Of a DNA stretch of 64,000 nucleotides, positions 35,548-44,831 are shown piece by piece. The position numbers and the translations under genes were made by a program. Location of the stretch: the NCBI RefSeq assembly GCF_042432805.1, contig NZ_JBHLWO010000002.1, positions 744,001 to 808,000 on the forward strand, in the 5' to 3' direction. The first letter of the stretch is position 1. Every line of letters begins with the position of its first letter. A model generated the notes under the pieces. It saw only the letters and a list, made by a program, of their open reading frames with translations. It was not told the DNA's origin and searched no databases. The DNA comes from Olivibacter oleidegradans (GTDB lineage Bacteria > Bacteroidota > Bacteroidia > Sphingobacteriales > Sphingobacteriaceae).

Positions 35548-36102
35548 ATGGTAAATTTTGTTATGCTCTTATTTGCAGGGCTTTTTGCCGATGTGAAAGG
35601 ACAAGAAAATACCGGGGGATTCATAACCGATCAAAATGGAAAGTACGTCGTTTATCATCAAGAGAAAGCAATAAAACTTGACGATAAGCAGGATTTTCAA
35701 TCGTATGTTAGTGAATTTTTTGACAAGAAAGCTGTAAAGTTGAACGCAGAAGGTCAGGAACGTGTAACGGTGGAAGGCAAAACGGCTTTAAAGAGACATG
35801 CTACAATTGGAAACTATGTGGCAGGAGCGGTAAATTATAAGCTGGTTTTTGAGAAAACAGGGGATGGCTATCGGTATTGGTTTACTGATTTATCTTACCA
35901 ACCCTATATCAAAGATCGTTATGGCAAAGTGGTTCCTGCCAAAGTGAAGCCAATTCCGTTGGAGAAAGATATGACAGACATTAATCAGGGAAGCTGGAAC
36001 AAACAACGTGAATATGCTTATCAAACCATAAGCACATTAGCTGAGAATTTTAATAAACATTTAAATCGGATTGATCAGCCTACCGTTGTGAATATTCCGT
36101 AG
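35548..36102 (+). CDS. Secreted DUF4468-like protein
   Basis: A 184-aa protein with a short signal peptide (FVMLLFAGLFADVKGQE). The middle (GAVNYKLVFEKTGDGYRYWF) and later FTDLSYQPY resemble the beta-rich DUF4468 (TBP-like) domain common in exported Bacteroidota proteins, but I am not certain. Lys/Tyr-rich and with no visible catalytic motif. A terminator follows, so it is a single-gene unit. Confidence 0.6.
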   Translation: MVNFVMLLFAGLFADVKGQENTGGFITDQNGKYVVYHQEKAIKLDDKQDFQSYVSEFFDKKAVKLNAEGQERVTVEGKTALKRHATIGNYVAGAVNYKLVFEKTGDGYRYWFTDLSYQPYIKDRYGKVVPAKVKPIPLEKDMTDINQGSWNKQREYAYQTISTLAENFNKHLNRIDQPTVVNIP

Positions 36103-36133
36103 TAGCAGCAAGTATTACATTTTCAAATAATTG

Positions 36134-36168
36134 AAAAGCCAGATTCAGCGTACGAATCTGGCTTTTTT
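36134..36168 (+). terminator. Intrinsic terminator before htpG
   Basis: GCCAGATTC, loop AGCGTAC, GAATCTGGC, followed by six T. The stem extends further by A-T pairs on both sides. It lies 32 bases after the upstream gene. Confidence 0.85.
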
Positions 36169-36267
36169 GTCAGTATAGACTGTCATACTGACCGTGTATG
36201 CTTTTTGGAACATTGCTTGTTGATGACTTTTCGTTCACCATTCAGAAATTATTAATTCAGATATATT

Positions 36268-38154
36268 ATGCAAGAAAAAGGAAACATCTCAATTCATACC
36301 GAGAATATATTTCCGGTGATTAAGAAGTTTTTATACTCCGATAATGAAATATTTTTGCGGGAGCTGGTGTCAAATGCTGTTGACGCTACACAAAAATTGA
36401 AAAGATTGGCTTCTTTGGGCCAATATGCCGGCGAAGTAGGCGATACGACGATCGAAATTTCATTTGACGAAACGGCGAAAACGATTACGATTTCTGATAA
36501 GGGGATCGGTATGACAGCCGAAGAGGTGAAGAAATATATTAATCAGATCGCCTTCTCCGGTGCTACCGAATTCATGGAAAAGTTCAAGGAGGCTAAGGAT
36601 GCTAATGAAATTATAGGTCGCTTTGGTCTTGGCTTTTATTCAGCCTTTATGGTGGCTGATAAAGTAGAAATTCAGACCCTTTCATATCAGGATGGCGCAC
36701 AGGCTGCTAAATGGGTCTGTGATGGTAGTACTTCTTATGAAATTAGCGAGGGCGAAAGAACGACCCGCGGCACTGACGTAATCTTATATATTAATAAGGA
36801 ATCTGAAGAGTTTTTAAACAAGGCGAAGCTAGACGGCATTTTAAATAAGTATTGTAGATTTTTACCGGTTGCCATCAAGTTCGGAACAAAAACAACGTCG
36901 GAACCGGACGGTGAGGACGAAGAGGGCAAACCGAAATATAAATCTGTTGAAGTTGATAATATTATCAATAACACAAATCCAGCGTGGACTAAAGCCCCTT
37001 CTGAGTTAAAGGATGAAGATTACCTAAATTTCTATCGCGAACTATATCCATTCTCCGAAGAGCCTTTATTTTGGATTCATCTTAATGTAGACTATCCTTT
37101 TAATCTTACCGGAATCTTGTATTTTCCAAAGATTAAGAACGATTTCGACTTACAGCGAAATAAAATCAAATTATTTTCGCGTCAAGTCTTTATCACGGAT
37201 GAGGTGAAAGATATCGTTCCTGAATTTTTAATGCTTTTGCACGGTGTTATTGATTCGCCTGATATCCCACTGAATGTTTCGCGAAGTTTCTTACAGGCTG
37301 ATAGTAATGTAAAGCGTATCAGTAATTACATCACCAAGAAGGTTGCTGATAAACTGAGCGAATTATTTAAGACTGATCGCAAGGGCTTTGAGGAAAAATG
37401 GAAAGATATTGGCCTTTTCGTAAAATATGGTATGGTTAGCGAAGATAAATTTGCGGAGAAGGCTAATGATTTTGCATTGGTTCAAAATGTAGACAAGGAA
37501 TTCTATACCTTAAAGGAATATGCCGAAAAGGTAAAGGATATTCAAAAGGATAAAAATGATCAGGTAATTTACTTGTATGCAAATGATGCCGCTAAACAAG
37601 ATAGTTTTATTTCAGGAGCTAAAACGAAAGGCTATGACGTATTATTATTGGATTCTCCGATCGATGGACACTTTGTAAGTTATTTGGAGCAAAAAACAGA
37701 AAAAACACAGTTAAAACGCGTCGACTCAGATGTATTGGATAAACTAATCCAGAAGGATGAAACAAAAGAACTCGCCTTAAGTGAAGAAGAAAGCACAACG
37801 GTCAAAAGTCTTTTTGAAAAAGCAATTAAGAAAGATAACATGCAGGTTGAGGTTACTGCCCTAAGCGTCGATGAGATGCCTGTAACGGTTACGATGGATG
37901 AATTTATGCGAAGAATGAAGGATATGGCACAGAATGGCGGCGGTATGAGCTTCTATGGCAATTTACCTGACAACTATAAGGTTTCGGTTAACGGTAATCA
38001 TCCGCTAATCAAGCGCATTTTAACGTCTTCAAACGACGAAGAGAAGGAGAATTTGGCAAAACAAGCTTTTGATTTAGCACTATTATCTAATGGTTTGTTG
38101 ACAGGGCCTGAATTGACAAATTTTGTTAAAAGAAGCGTGAGTTTAATTGATTAG
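36268..38154 (+). CDS. htpG: Molecular chaperone HtpG (bacterial Hsp90)
   Basis: A 628-aa dimeric ATP-dependent chaperone. The N-terminal GHKL ATPase motifs are clear: ELVSNAVDATQKL, ISDKGIGMTAEEV and GRFGLGFYSAFMVAD. The middle domain holds PEFLMLLHGVIDSPDIPLNV with the conserved catalytic-loop Arg (SRSFLQ). The C-terminal dimer domain follows from about residue 500. The length agrees with the family (624 aa in E. coli). It appears to be a single gene between two terminators. Confidence 0.97.
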   Translation: MQEKGNISIHTENIFPVIKKFLYSDNEIFLRELVSNAVDATQKLKRLASLGQYAGEVGDTTIEISFDETAKTITISDKGIGMTAEEVKKYINQIAFSGATEFMEKFKEAKDANEIIGRFGLGFYSAFMVADKVEIQTLSYQDGAQAAKWVCDGSTSYEISEGERTTRGTDVILYINKESEEFLNKAKLDGILNKYCRFLPVAIKFGTKTTSEPDGEDEEGKPKYKSVEVDNIINNTNPAWTKAPSELKDEDYLNFYRELYPFSEEPLFWIHLNVDYPFNLTGILYFPKIKNDFDLQRNKIKLFSRQVFITDEVKDIVPEFLMLLHGVIDSPDIPLNVSRSFLQADSNVKRISNYITKKVADKLSELFKTDRKGFEEKWKDIGLFVKYGMVSEDKFAEKANDFALVQNVDKEFYTLKEYAEKVKDIQKDKNDQVIYLYANDAAKQDSFISGAKTKGYDVLLLDSPIDGHFVSYLEQKTEKTQLKRVDSDVLDKLIQKDETKELALSEEESTTVKSLFEKAIKKDNMQVEVTALSVDEMPVTVTMDEFMRRMKDMAQNGGGMSFYGNLPDNYKVSVNGNHPLIKRILTSSNDEEKENLAKQAFDLALLSNGLLTGPELTNFVKRSVSLID

Positions 38155-38179
38155 CTTGACAGTCTTATTTAAATACTAG

Positions 38180-38209
38180 GAAGGGCGCCGGTAAAATGGC
38201 GCCTTTTTT
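38180..38209. terminator. Terminator between htpG and GAPDH
   Basis: AAGGGCGCC, short loop, GGCGCCTTTTTT with one bulged G. It lies between the convergent stops of htpG (38154) and the GAPDH gene (38219). The T tract favours the htpG direction. Confidence 0.7.
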
Positions 38210-38218
38210 ATGTTGGAA

Positions 38219-39667
38219 TTAATAATAAGTTAAACGAACTACCTCTGCAATTTTTTTTGCTAATCGGATAACTTGTCTGCAATATCCATATTCGTTGTCG
38301 TACCAAACATAGATGACCAACGTTTTGCCATCGTCCGAAACGATAGTAGCCGGACCATCAATAACACAAGTGTGGTTATTTCCTATGACATCACTACTTA
38401 CCTGCTCTCTCGATATGGAATAATCAACTTGCTCCGATAAAGGACCAAATAAAGCTTCCGTTTTTAAGATGCTTTCAATCGTTTCTTTTACCACACTTTT
38501 TGATAACTGTAAATGTAAGATGGCCAAAGAGCCGCTTGGTACAGGTACGCGAACCGCATTGCCGGTCAGCTTTCCGTTCAGCGTTGGAATTACTTTGGAA
38601 ATCGCTTTCGCAGATCCTGTTTCTGTAATTACCAGGTTGCTAGCTGCAGCTCGTCCGCGTCGTTCTTTCTTATGGAAATTGTCCAAGAGGTTTTGATCGT
38701 TTGTGTAGGCATGAATCGTTTCAATATGTGCCTTTTTGATCATGAAATGCTTGTTTATCATGAGCAGGACCGGCGCAACAGCATTTGTGGTGCAGGAAGC
38801 GCATGAAAAAACGCTTTCTTTTTTAAAGTCAATTTGGTGCTCATTGATGCCGGCAACGATATTCGGTATGTCGTCTTTCCCCGGCGCTGTCAAGAGCACT
38901 TTGGAAACCCCTTTGGCACGAAGATGTTTTCCAAGCCCTTCCCGGTCCCGAAAAGCGCCTGTATTATCGATTAATAATGCATTATCGATTCCATATTGCG
39001 TGTAATCAATGGTTTCCGATTCGGTGCCGGTAATCAGTTGAATAAATTGGCCGTTGATGATTAGGGCTTTTTTTTCGCGATTAATACTGACAGTTCCTTT
39101 AAAATCTTTATAAATGGAGTCGTATTTAAACAAATCAGCCCTTTTCTGCAAATCGCCATCTTGAAGGCCGCGTACAACGATTGCGCGAAGACGTAGTTGT
39201 TCGCCCTTCCCGGTTTGTGATATGATCTCTCTGGCTAACACCCGACCTATCCGTCCGAAGCCAAATAAAATCACGTCTTTTGGTGTTAGTTTTGCTTTAT
39301 TTGAACCTATGTGCTTTGCCAGTTCCTTGGTAATGAAATCGTGTATGGAAGTGTATCGCTGATGTTGTTCGATCCACTTAAGCGTCAATATACCCAAATC
39401 GATTCGACTAGGAGCCAAATTGCTCGTTTTAATGGCCTTTGCGAGCTCTAATGTCTCATAAACGGAAATGTCTTTTTCTGTTATGTCGCGCGCGTATTGA
39501 TGAATCGCAAGCGCTTCACTGCTTCCAATGTCGAATAATGGCCTTCTAAAAAGCATGAGTTCAATAGAACGTTCAAACGAAAGTTGTCCTACAGTAGTGA
39601 TTAGCTGTAAAGCTGCTTTTTCTTTTTCAATCCAATTTTGAAATTCCGTTTGGTTTTGATTTGTCAT
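38219..39667 (-). CDS. gap: Glyceraldehyde-3-phosphate dehydrogenase with long N-terminal extension
   Basis: A 482-aa enzyme. Residues from about 130 onward are a normal NAD(P)-GAPDH: DVILFGFGRIGRVLAREI, the active-site CASCTTNAVAPV with catalytic Cys, then NLVITETGSAKAISKVIPTL and YDNEYGYCRQ. The first 130 residues are an extra helical domain not found in ordinary 335-aa GAPDH. The usual second Cys (SCTTNCLAP) is Ala here. Long GAPDHs of this kind exist in several phyla; whether this is glycolytic or gluconeogenic is not known. A -7 box TAGATTTG lies upstream. Confidence 0.92.
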   Translation of the reverse strand: MTNQNQTEFQNWIEKEKAALQLITTVGQLSFERSIELMLFRRPLFDIGSSEALAIHQYARDITEKDISVYETLELAKAIKTSNLAPSRIDLGILTLKWIEQHQRYTSIHDFITKELAKHIGSNKAKLTPKDVILFGFGRIGRVLAREIISQTGKGEQLRLRAIVVRGLQDGDLQKRADLFKYDSIYKDFKGTVSINREKKALIINGQFIQLITGTESETIDYTQYGIDNALLIDNTGAFRDREGLGKHLRAKGVSKVLLTAPGKDDIPNIVAGINEHQIDFKKESVFSCASCTTNAVAPVLLMINKHFMIKKAHIETIHAYTNDQNLLDNFHKKERRGRAAASNLVITETGSAKAISKVIPTLNGKLTGNAVRVPVPSGSLAILHLQLSKSVVKETIESILKTEALFGPLSEQVDYSISREQVSSDVIGNNHTCVIDGPATIVSDDGKTLVIYVWYDNEYGYCRQVIRLAKKIAEVVRLTYY

Positions 39668-39694
39668 TTTGAAATTTAATAAGGTTTATTTTTG

Positions 39695-39702
39695 ACAAAT
39701 CT
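39695..39702 (-). promoter_or_regulatory. -7 box of the GAPDH promoter
   Basis: TAGATTTG on the minus strand, 27 bases before the start codon. No TTG lies at the expected -33 distance, so only half the promoter is supported. Confidence 0.4.
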
Positions 39703-39821
39703 ATAAATTATTGTGATTTAAACCGATTGTTTTTGTCAATTTGATAAATACTGTCGGGTAGGCGGAATTAATTTTCCGTAAGACCGGAGGTATGATATTT
39801 GACCATCTTTCAATTGTAAAC

Positions 39822-39849
39822 AAAAAAAGCAGCCAAAACGGCTGCTTTT
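39822..39849 (-). terminator. Terminator of rpoD
   Basis: AAAAGCAGCC (39825-39834), loop AAAAC, GGCTGCTTTT (39840-39849). On the minus strand the stem ends in seven T. It starts 30 bases after the rpoD stop. Confidence 0.82.
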
Positions 39850-39878
39850 CATATTTTTTACGAATTAAATTGAAGTAT

Positions 39879-40739
39879 TTATCCTAGATAAGACTTCAAT
39901 ATTTTACTCCGTGAGGTATGGCGTAAACGTTGTAAGGCTTTATCTTTGATTTGTCTTACGCGTTCTCTTGTAAGGTTAAAGGTCTCACCAATTTCCTCAA
40001 GAGAAAGTGGATGATTGGATCCTAAGCCAAAGAATAACACGATGATTTCGCGCTCACGTTCCGTTAAGGTTGCTAATGAGCGTTTGATTTCCTCAGAAAG
40101 TGATTCGTCTATCAAATTGCTGTCTGTATTTGGATCATGATTCTCCAATACATCCAATAAAGTGTTTTCTTCTCCCTGAACAAAAGGTGCGTCCATGGAA
40201 ACATGGCGACCGGAATTGCTTAAGGTATCAGAAATTTTGTCCACCGTAGTTTCTAAAATATCCGCTAACTCTTCAGGTGAAGGCTCGCGTTCATATTCTT
40301 GTTCGAGGCGCGAAAAGGCCTTGCTGATTTTACTTAATGAACCTACCTGATTTAACGGTAAACGAACGATACGTGATTGCTCTGCAATTGCTTGTAAGAT
40401 AGACTGACGGATCCACCAAACAGCGTAAGAAATAAATTTAAAACCTTTGGTTTCATCAAAGCGTTTAGCTGCCTTAATCAATCCTAAGTTTCCTTCGTTG
40501 ATAAGATCTCCAAGTGTTAGTCCCTGATTTTGGTATTGTTTAGCTACCGAAACCACGAAACGTAAATTGGTCTTAGTTAAACGCTCTAAAGCAGCTTGAT
40601 CGCCCTCCCTGATTTTTTGGGCAAGTATTACTTCTTCTTCTGCTGTAATTAGGTCAACTTTACCAATTTCATGCAAATACTTATCTAACGATTGCGATTC
40701 ACGGTTAGTAATCGACTGGGTTATTTTGAGCTGTCTCAT
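39879..40739 (-). CDS. rpoD: Primary RNA polymerase sigma factor (Bacteroidota type)
   Basis: A 286-aa sigma70. It starts MRQLKITQSITNRESQSLDK and lacks region 1.1 and the large non-conserved insert, which is standard for the Bacteroidota housekeeping factor. Region 2 shows LRFVVSVAKQYQNQGLTLGD and FKFISYAVWWIRQSILQAIA. Region 4 shows LSLEEIGETFNLTRERVRQI. It directs polymerase to TTG-N19-TAnnTTTG promoters. Upstream on the minus strand TACTTTTG (40783-40776) is a likely -7 box of its own promoter. Confidence 0.97.
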   Translation of the reverse strand: MRQLKITQSITNRESQSLDKYLHEIGKVDLITAEEEVILAQKIREGDQAALERLTKTNLRFVVSVAKQYQNQGLTLGDLINEGNLGLIKAAKRFDETKGFKFISYAVWWIRQSILQAIAEQSRIVRLPLNQVGSLSKISKAFSRLEQEYEREPSPEELADILETTVDKISDTLSNSGRHVSMDAPFVQGEENTLLDVLENHDPNTDSNLIDESLSEEIKRSLATLTEREREIIVLFFGLGSNHPLSLEEIGETFNLTRERVRQIKDKALQRLRHTSRSKILKSYLG

Positions 40740-41187
40740 TAATTATTTATATGCCCCTTTCTTTAATAAAGTGTGCAAAAGTACAAAAATTATTTTTCTT
40801 ATTAACGAATGAAAAGCAAAAAAGTTGTCTGATTTTTAGGGTTTTATCCAGTTTTTTTTGCAGTATTTCTATAGCAAAAAACGAGCCAAATCAAACGTCT
40901 GGCAGTCTTTGTCACGAAGGTTAAGAGCGCTGCTTAGATATTATGAATCAGCTGTGACAAAATAGCTTTTAATTAACTAAGTCGTTACATAAATCATAGC
41001 GCTCATGCCGTCGAAGGCGAAAAATTATTATATGCATCTGCTCGATCGTAAATAGCAAGTAGTGTTGTTTTTGTCTGCGTTTTTATGCTTGTTTTTATAA
41101 TAATATTGCATATTCGATTACTTATCTGTATTTTTATTTCGCATGTAATTGTCGCCATATTGTATAGCCTGAACAAACTCAAATTAA
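40740..41187. other. Divergent region between rpoD and the nagX-like gene
   Basis: This 448-base gap holds a leftward -7 box for rpoD (40776-40783) and a weaker copy of the glycan-locus motif, TGCGTTTTTATGCTT (41076-41090), 97 bases before the rightward gene. No ORF or RNA gene is supported. Confidence 0.5.
41076..41090. promoter_or_regulatory. Weaker copy of the shared glycan-locus element
   Basis: TGCGTTTTTATGCTT matches TGCATTTTTATGCGT upstream of murQ at 13 of 15 positions. The core GCnTTTTTATGC is near-palindromic, so it could work in either orientation. It is the least certain of the four copies. Confidence 0.35.
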
Positions 41188-42378
41188 ATGAACCAACGCT
41201 ACTATTCGCTGGATGTTTTTAGAGGAGCAACGGTCGCCCTCATGATTCTTGTTAATAACCCCGGAAGTTGGAGCTACGCTTTTTCGCCCTTAAAACACGC
41301 ACCTTGGCATGGTTGTACACCAACAGACCTGGTATTTCCTTTTTTTTTATTCGCAGTAGGTAATGCGATGTCTTTTGTGATCCCAAGGTTACGAACGCAG
41401 GCAGGCAAGGTGTTTTGGAAAAAGGTATTAAAGCGAACCATTCTTATTTTTCTAATAGGTCTTTTACTTAATTGGTATCCTTTTGTACAGTGGAGTAACG
41501 ACACTCTTTTGTTTAAATATTGGATAAACCCGATTAAATCCGATAGTGGTATACGAATACTAGGTGTATTGCAGCGAATAGCACTTTGCTATTGCTTCGC
41601 ATCTATCTTAGTGTATTTCTTTAAAACTAAAACAGTCGTTCTCATAAGTATTTTTATACTGCTTTCTTATTGGTTGATATGTATACTTTTGGGCGATTCC
41701 GACCCTTATAGTTTGCAGGGCTGGTTTGGTACAAAAATCGATGTGTCTATATTGCAGATTGCCCATATGTACAAAGGGGAGGGCGTTCCATTTGAGCCCG
41801 AAGGTATTGCCAGCACGTTTACAGCGGTTATCCAGGTTGTTATCGGATTTTTAGTGGGACAATATATACAAACCGGCACGAAAGCCATTGAAGGACCAAT
41901 GCCTATCTATCGTACAGTCAGCACCTTGATGGTTACGGCTGCCTTGTTAACACTTGGAGGAATGACATGGGGATTGGCTTTCCCTATTAATAAAAAAATA
42001 TGGACGAGTTCCTATGTTCTTTATAGTAGCGGATTGGCGATTACAGCTTTGGGCGTATTAATCTGGTTTGTAGAAATTAAAGGGCATAAAAATTTCGTTA
42101 CGAAATTCTTTGATGTGTTTGGCAAAAATCCATTGTTCATTTTTGTAATGAGTGCGCTAATACCTAAAACACTGTCGTTAATGCGAATTGAAAATGGGTT
42201 TGACGAAACAGGTAATCCCATTTATACCTCGCCATTACGGTGGTTTTATACAGAAATCTGCGCGAAATTTCCCGGGCCTCCGGAGATTGGATCTTTTGTG
42301 TATGCTATTTGTTTTCTTTCCTTACTATGGGCTGTTTGTTACGTGATGGACAAGAAAGGAATTTATGTGAAGGTATAG
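41188..42378 (+). CDS. NagX/HGSNAT-like membrane acyltransferase (DUF5009 type)
   Basis: A 396-aa inner-membrane protein with about 10-11 helices. The N-terminus RYYSLDVFRGATVALMILVN and HAPWHGCTPTDLVFPFFLF match the heparan-alpha-glucosaminide N-acetyltransferase-like family, to which NagX of chitin-use loci belongs. It may acetylate glucosamine-type sugars across the membrane or act as a transporter; neither is shown. It converges with the symporter-murQ unit and probably belongs to the same amino-sugar pathway. Confidence 0.85.
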   Translation: MNQRYYSLDVFRGATVALMILVNNPGSWSYAFSPLKHAPWHGCTPTDLVFPFFLFAVGNAMSFVIPRLRTQAGKVFWKKVLKRTILIFLIGLLLNWYPFVQWSNDTLLFKYWINPIKSDSGIRILGVLQRIALCYCFASILVYFFKTKTVVLISIFILLSYWLICILLGDSDPYSLQGWFGTKIDVSILQIAHMYKGEGVPFEPEGIASTFTAVIQVVIGFLVGQYIQTGTKAIEGPMPIYRTVSTLMVTAALLTLGGMTWGLAFPINKKIWTSSYVLYSSGLAITALGVLIWFVEIKGHKNFVTKFFDVFGKNPLFIFVMSALIPKTLSLMRIENGFDETGNPIYTSPLRWFYTEICAKFPGPPEIGSFVYAICFLSLLWAVCYVMDKKGIYVKV

Positions 42379-42402
42379 CGTATTAGTCTCACACCCTCTG
42401 CC

Positions 42403-43869
42403 TTATGCCTTTCTTTTTTTGCTGGTAATTAACAGCATCAGTGCGGTTAGGCATCCATTTAGTAAAATCAGCTCAAATCCAACGGTATAACCAAGTGATT
42501 TTTTTAGCCAAGACTCAATGAGGTAGGAAAATACAGGGGAGATGAGGCAGATATAGGGAACTAATTTATCTTGTACCGATCGTTTAGATAGCATGCCAAA
42601 AGCAAAAAGTCCTAACAAAGGACCATAGGTATATCCTGCTGCAATGAAAATTGCGTTTACAACGGAGTCATTGTTGATTAGTCGAAAGAAGAGAATCACC
42701 ACGAGCATGAGAAAAGAAAACACAAAGTGAACGATGTTCCTTGTTTTAACCAGTTTATGGTCGTTGGGATCTTCTTTTTTATTAAAGTTTAAAAAATCGA
42801 CACAAAAGGACGTAGTAAGCGCTGTAAGGGCCGAGTCGGTTGTAGCAAAGGTAGCTGCTGTTAGTCCGAGCATAAAGATAATACCAGGTACAATAGCGAG
42901 GTGATTAAGGGCTATTTCCGGATATAGATGGTCCGGTGTTCTCAATTGGGCGATATCAATGTTGTTTTTGGCTGCATAGATGTATAGTAACGCACCGACA
43001 GACAAAAAAAACAGGTTAATAAATATGAAAATTGTTGTGAAGGTGAGCATATTCTTTTGCGCTTCGCCTATGGTTTTCATACTTAAGTTCTTCTGCATTA
43101 AATCCTGATCTAGACCGGTCATAGCGATGGTAACAAAAACACCGCCCAAAAATTGCTTCCAAAAATTCGCTTTACTTTCCATAAAGTCTTCCCAAAAGAA
43201 AATCTTTGAATAACTGCTATTCTTTACTGTTTCGATCGTTTCGAAAAAATTCAGATTTAAACTGTCGGCAATAAAATAAATCGATAAAACTACGGAAAGC
43301 AGTAAAAAGAAGGTTTGCAATAAATCTGTGATGATAATGGTTTTTAGCCCCCCCTTATGGGTGTACAGCCAGATGAGCAGTAGGCATATGATTATGGTAA
43401 GGGCGAAAGGAACATGCCAAGCGTCAAAAATAAAGCGTTGTAATACGATTGCTACGAGATAAAGCCTAAAAGCCGAACTGATCGTTCTCGAAATCAAAAA
43501 AATCATGGCGCCCGTTTTATAGCTATAAAATCCAAGTCGGTGTTCCAAGTATGAATAAATCGAAACGAGGTGCATTTTATAATAAAGAGGCAAAAGCACG
43601 AACGCTATCATGATAAAGCCGACCGCATTGCCCAATACAAATTGGAAATAACCGAAACTACCGTTTCCAACAGCTCCCGGGACCGATATGAATGTAACAC
43701 CTGACAAAGCTGTACCTATCATTCCGAAAGCTACTACATACCATTTAGAGCTCTTGTTGGCGATAAAAAAGGTGGCATTGTCCGATGACTTTCTGGAAGT
43801 TAAATAAGCAATTAAGATTAAAACCCCAAAATAAATCAGAAGAAAACTAAGTAAGGTAATAGGCGACAT
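42403..43869 (-). CDS. Sodium:solute symporter (SSS family), probable amino-sugar importer
   Basis: A 488-aa inner-membrane protein with about 13 helices. GMIGTALSGVTFISVPGAVG and SRTISSAFRLYLVAIVLQRF correspond to SSS helices 2 and 4. GLTAATFATTDSALTALTTSF corresponds to TM9 with the Na+-site serines. It lies 57 bases after murQ on the same strand. Position suggests it brings MurNAc or a related sugar into the cytoplasm for MurQ processing, as inference. Confidence 0.88.
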   Translation of the reverse strand: MSPITLLSFLLIYFGVLILIAYLTSRKSSDNATFFIANKSSKWYVVAFGMIGTALSGVTFISVPGAVGNGSFGYFQFVLGNAVGFIMIAFVLLPLYYKMHLVSIYSYLEHRLGFYSYKTGAMIFLISRTISSAFRLYLVAIVLQRFIFDAWHVPFALTIIICLLLIWLYTHKGGLKTIIITDLLQTFFLLLSVVLSIYFIADSLNLNFFETIETVKNSSYSKIFFWEDFMESKANFWKQFLGGVFVTIAMTGLDQDLMQKNLSMKTIGEAQKNMLTFTTIFIFINLFFLSVGALLYIYAAKNNIDIAQLRTPDHLYPEIALNHLAIVPGIIFMLGLTAATFATTDSALTALTTSFCVDFLNFNKKEDPNDHKLVKTRNIVHFVFSFLMLVVILFFRLINNDSVVNAIFIAAGYTYGPLLGLFAFGMLSKRSVQDKLVPYICLISPVFSYLIESWLKKSLGYTVGFELILLNGCLTALMLLITSKKRKA

Positions 43870-43926
43870 AATTCGAAAGACGTTTTTGCATTTACATTAT
43901 GTGATTTTAAATCGCTAGGACTGGTT

Positions 43927-44736
43927 TTATAGGTGCAGCATGTATTCTATAGCTTTCCTTACACTACCGTATTTTTCCAGTAATTCATTCGCTTTTTCCT
44001 GGTTAACGCCTGTTTCTTCCATTATAATACGAGTGCCTCTATTGAATAGTTTGGTGTTGGTTAGCTGCATATCCACCATTTTGTTTCCCTTTACTCTGCC
44101 CAGCTTAATCATCACCGAAGTACTTAACATGTTTAGCACGAGCTTCTGTGCCGTTCCGGCTTTCATGCGCGTTGAGCCCGTAACAAATTCAGGGCCTGTT
44201 ATTACTTCAATCGGAAATTTGGCAATTTCTGCCATTGGTGTATTTGCGTTGCAGACTAGGCAACCGGTCGTAACTCCAGCTTCATTTGCAGCCTCTAACC
44301 CTCCAATTACGTAAGGTGTCGAACCGGATGCTGCGATGCCAAGCACTACATCTTTATTATTAATGCCATGTTCGCTCAAGTCTTTCCATGCTTGTCGTTT
44401 GTCATCTTCTGCAAATTCTACCGCCTTTCTGATAGCGGTATCACCGCCGGCTATTAATCCTACAATCCAATCAAAAGGAACACCGAAAGTAGGCGGGCAT
44501 TCAGATGCGTCTAATATACCTAAACGTCCACTGGTGCCTGCACCGATGTAAAAAAGACGGCCACCTTCTTCCATTCTTTCAACCGTAATTTTTACGAGTG
44601 CTTCGATCTGAGGGATCGATTTTCTTACCGCTTCCGGTACGGTTTGATCCTCTTGATTAATATTGGTTAATAACTCGTTAACCGACATCTTTTCCAGGTC
44701 GTTGTAGTAAGATTCTTTTTCAGTTGTATTCTCCAT
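43927..44736 (-). CDS. murQ: N-acetylmuramic acid 6-phosphate etherase
   Basis: A 269-aa SIS-domain lyase that splits MurNAc-6-phosphate into GlcNAc-6-phosphate and D-lactate. Motifs are FYIGAGTSGRLGILDASECP (family signature with catalytic Glu), EFAEDD, GIAASGSTPYVIGGL and the PROSITE-like stretch TGSTRMKAGTAQKLVLNM. It is slightly shorter than E. coli MurQ (298 aa). Its own upstream gap of 95 bases contains the shared 15-bp element, so murQ and the symporter may be a separate transcript. Confidence 0.96.
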   Translation of the reverse strand: MENTTEKESYYNDLEKMSVNELLTNINQEDQTVPEAVRKSIPQIEALVKITVERMEEGGRLFYIGAGTSGRLGILDASECPPTFGVPFDWIVGLIAGGDTAIRKAVEFAEDDKRQAWKDLSEHGINNKDVVLGIAASGSTPYVIGGLEAANEAGVTTGCLVCNANTPMAEIAKFPIEVITGPEFVTGSTRMKAGTAQKLVLNMLSTSVMIKLGRVKGNKMVDMQLTNTKLFNRGTRIIMEETGVNQEKANELLEKYGSVRKAIEYMLHL

Positions 44737-44781
44737 CGTTATTATTAACTATTACAGTCAAAAATCCACACAGCTAATATA

Positions 44782-44796
44782 TGCATTTTTATGCGT
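44782..44796 (-). promoter_or_regulatory. Shared glycan-locus element upstream of murQ
   Basis: TGCATTTTTATGCGT on the plus strand, 45 bases before the murQ ATG. The same 15-bp pattern TGCAnnnTTATGCGT precedes the susC genes at 55761 and 60932. The core GCATTTTTATGC is a perfect dyad. Confidence 0.6.
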
Positions 44797-44831
44797 TTTT
44801 ATGTGTATAAAACTAAAAAACATGCATACGG

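Noticed and set aside
43870..43926. Possible further copy of the shared glycan-locus element before the symporter
   Set aside because: TGCATTTACATTATGTG needs an insertion of several bases and lacks the ATGCGT block.
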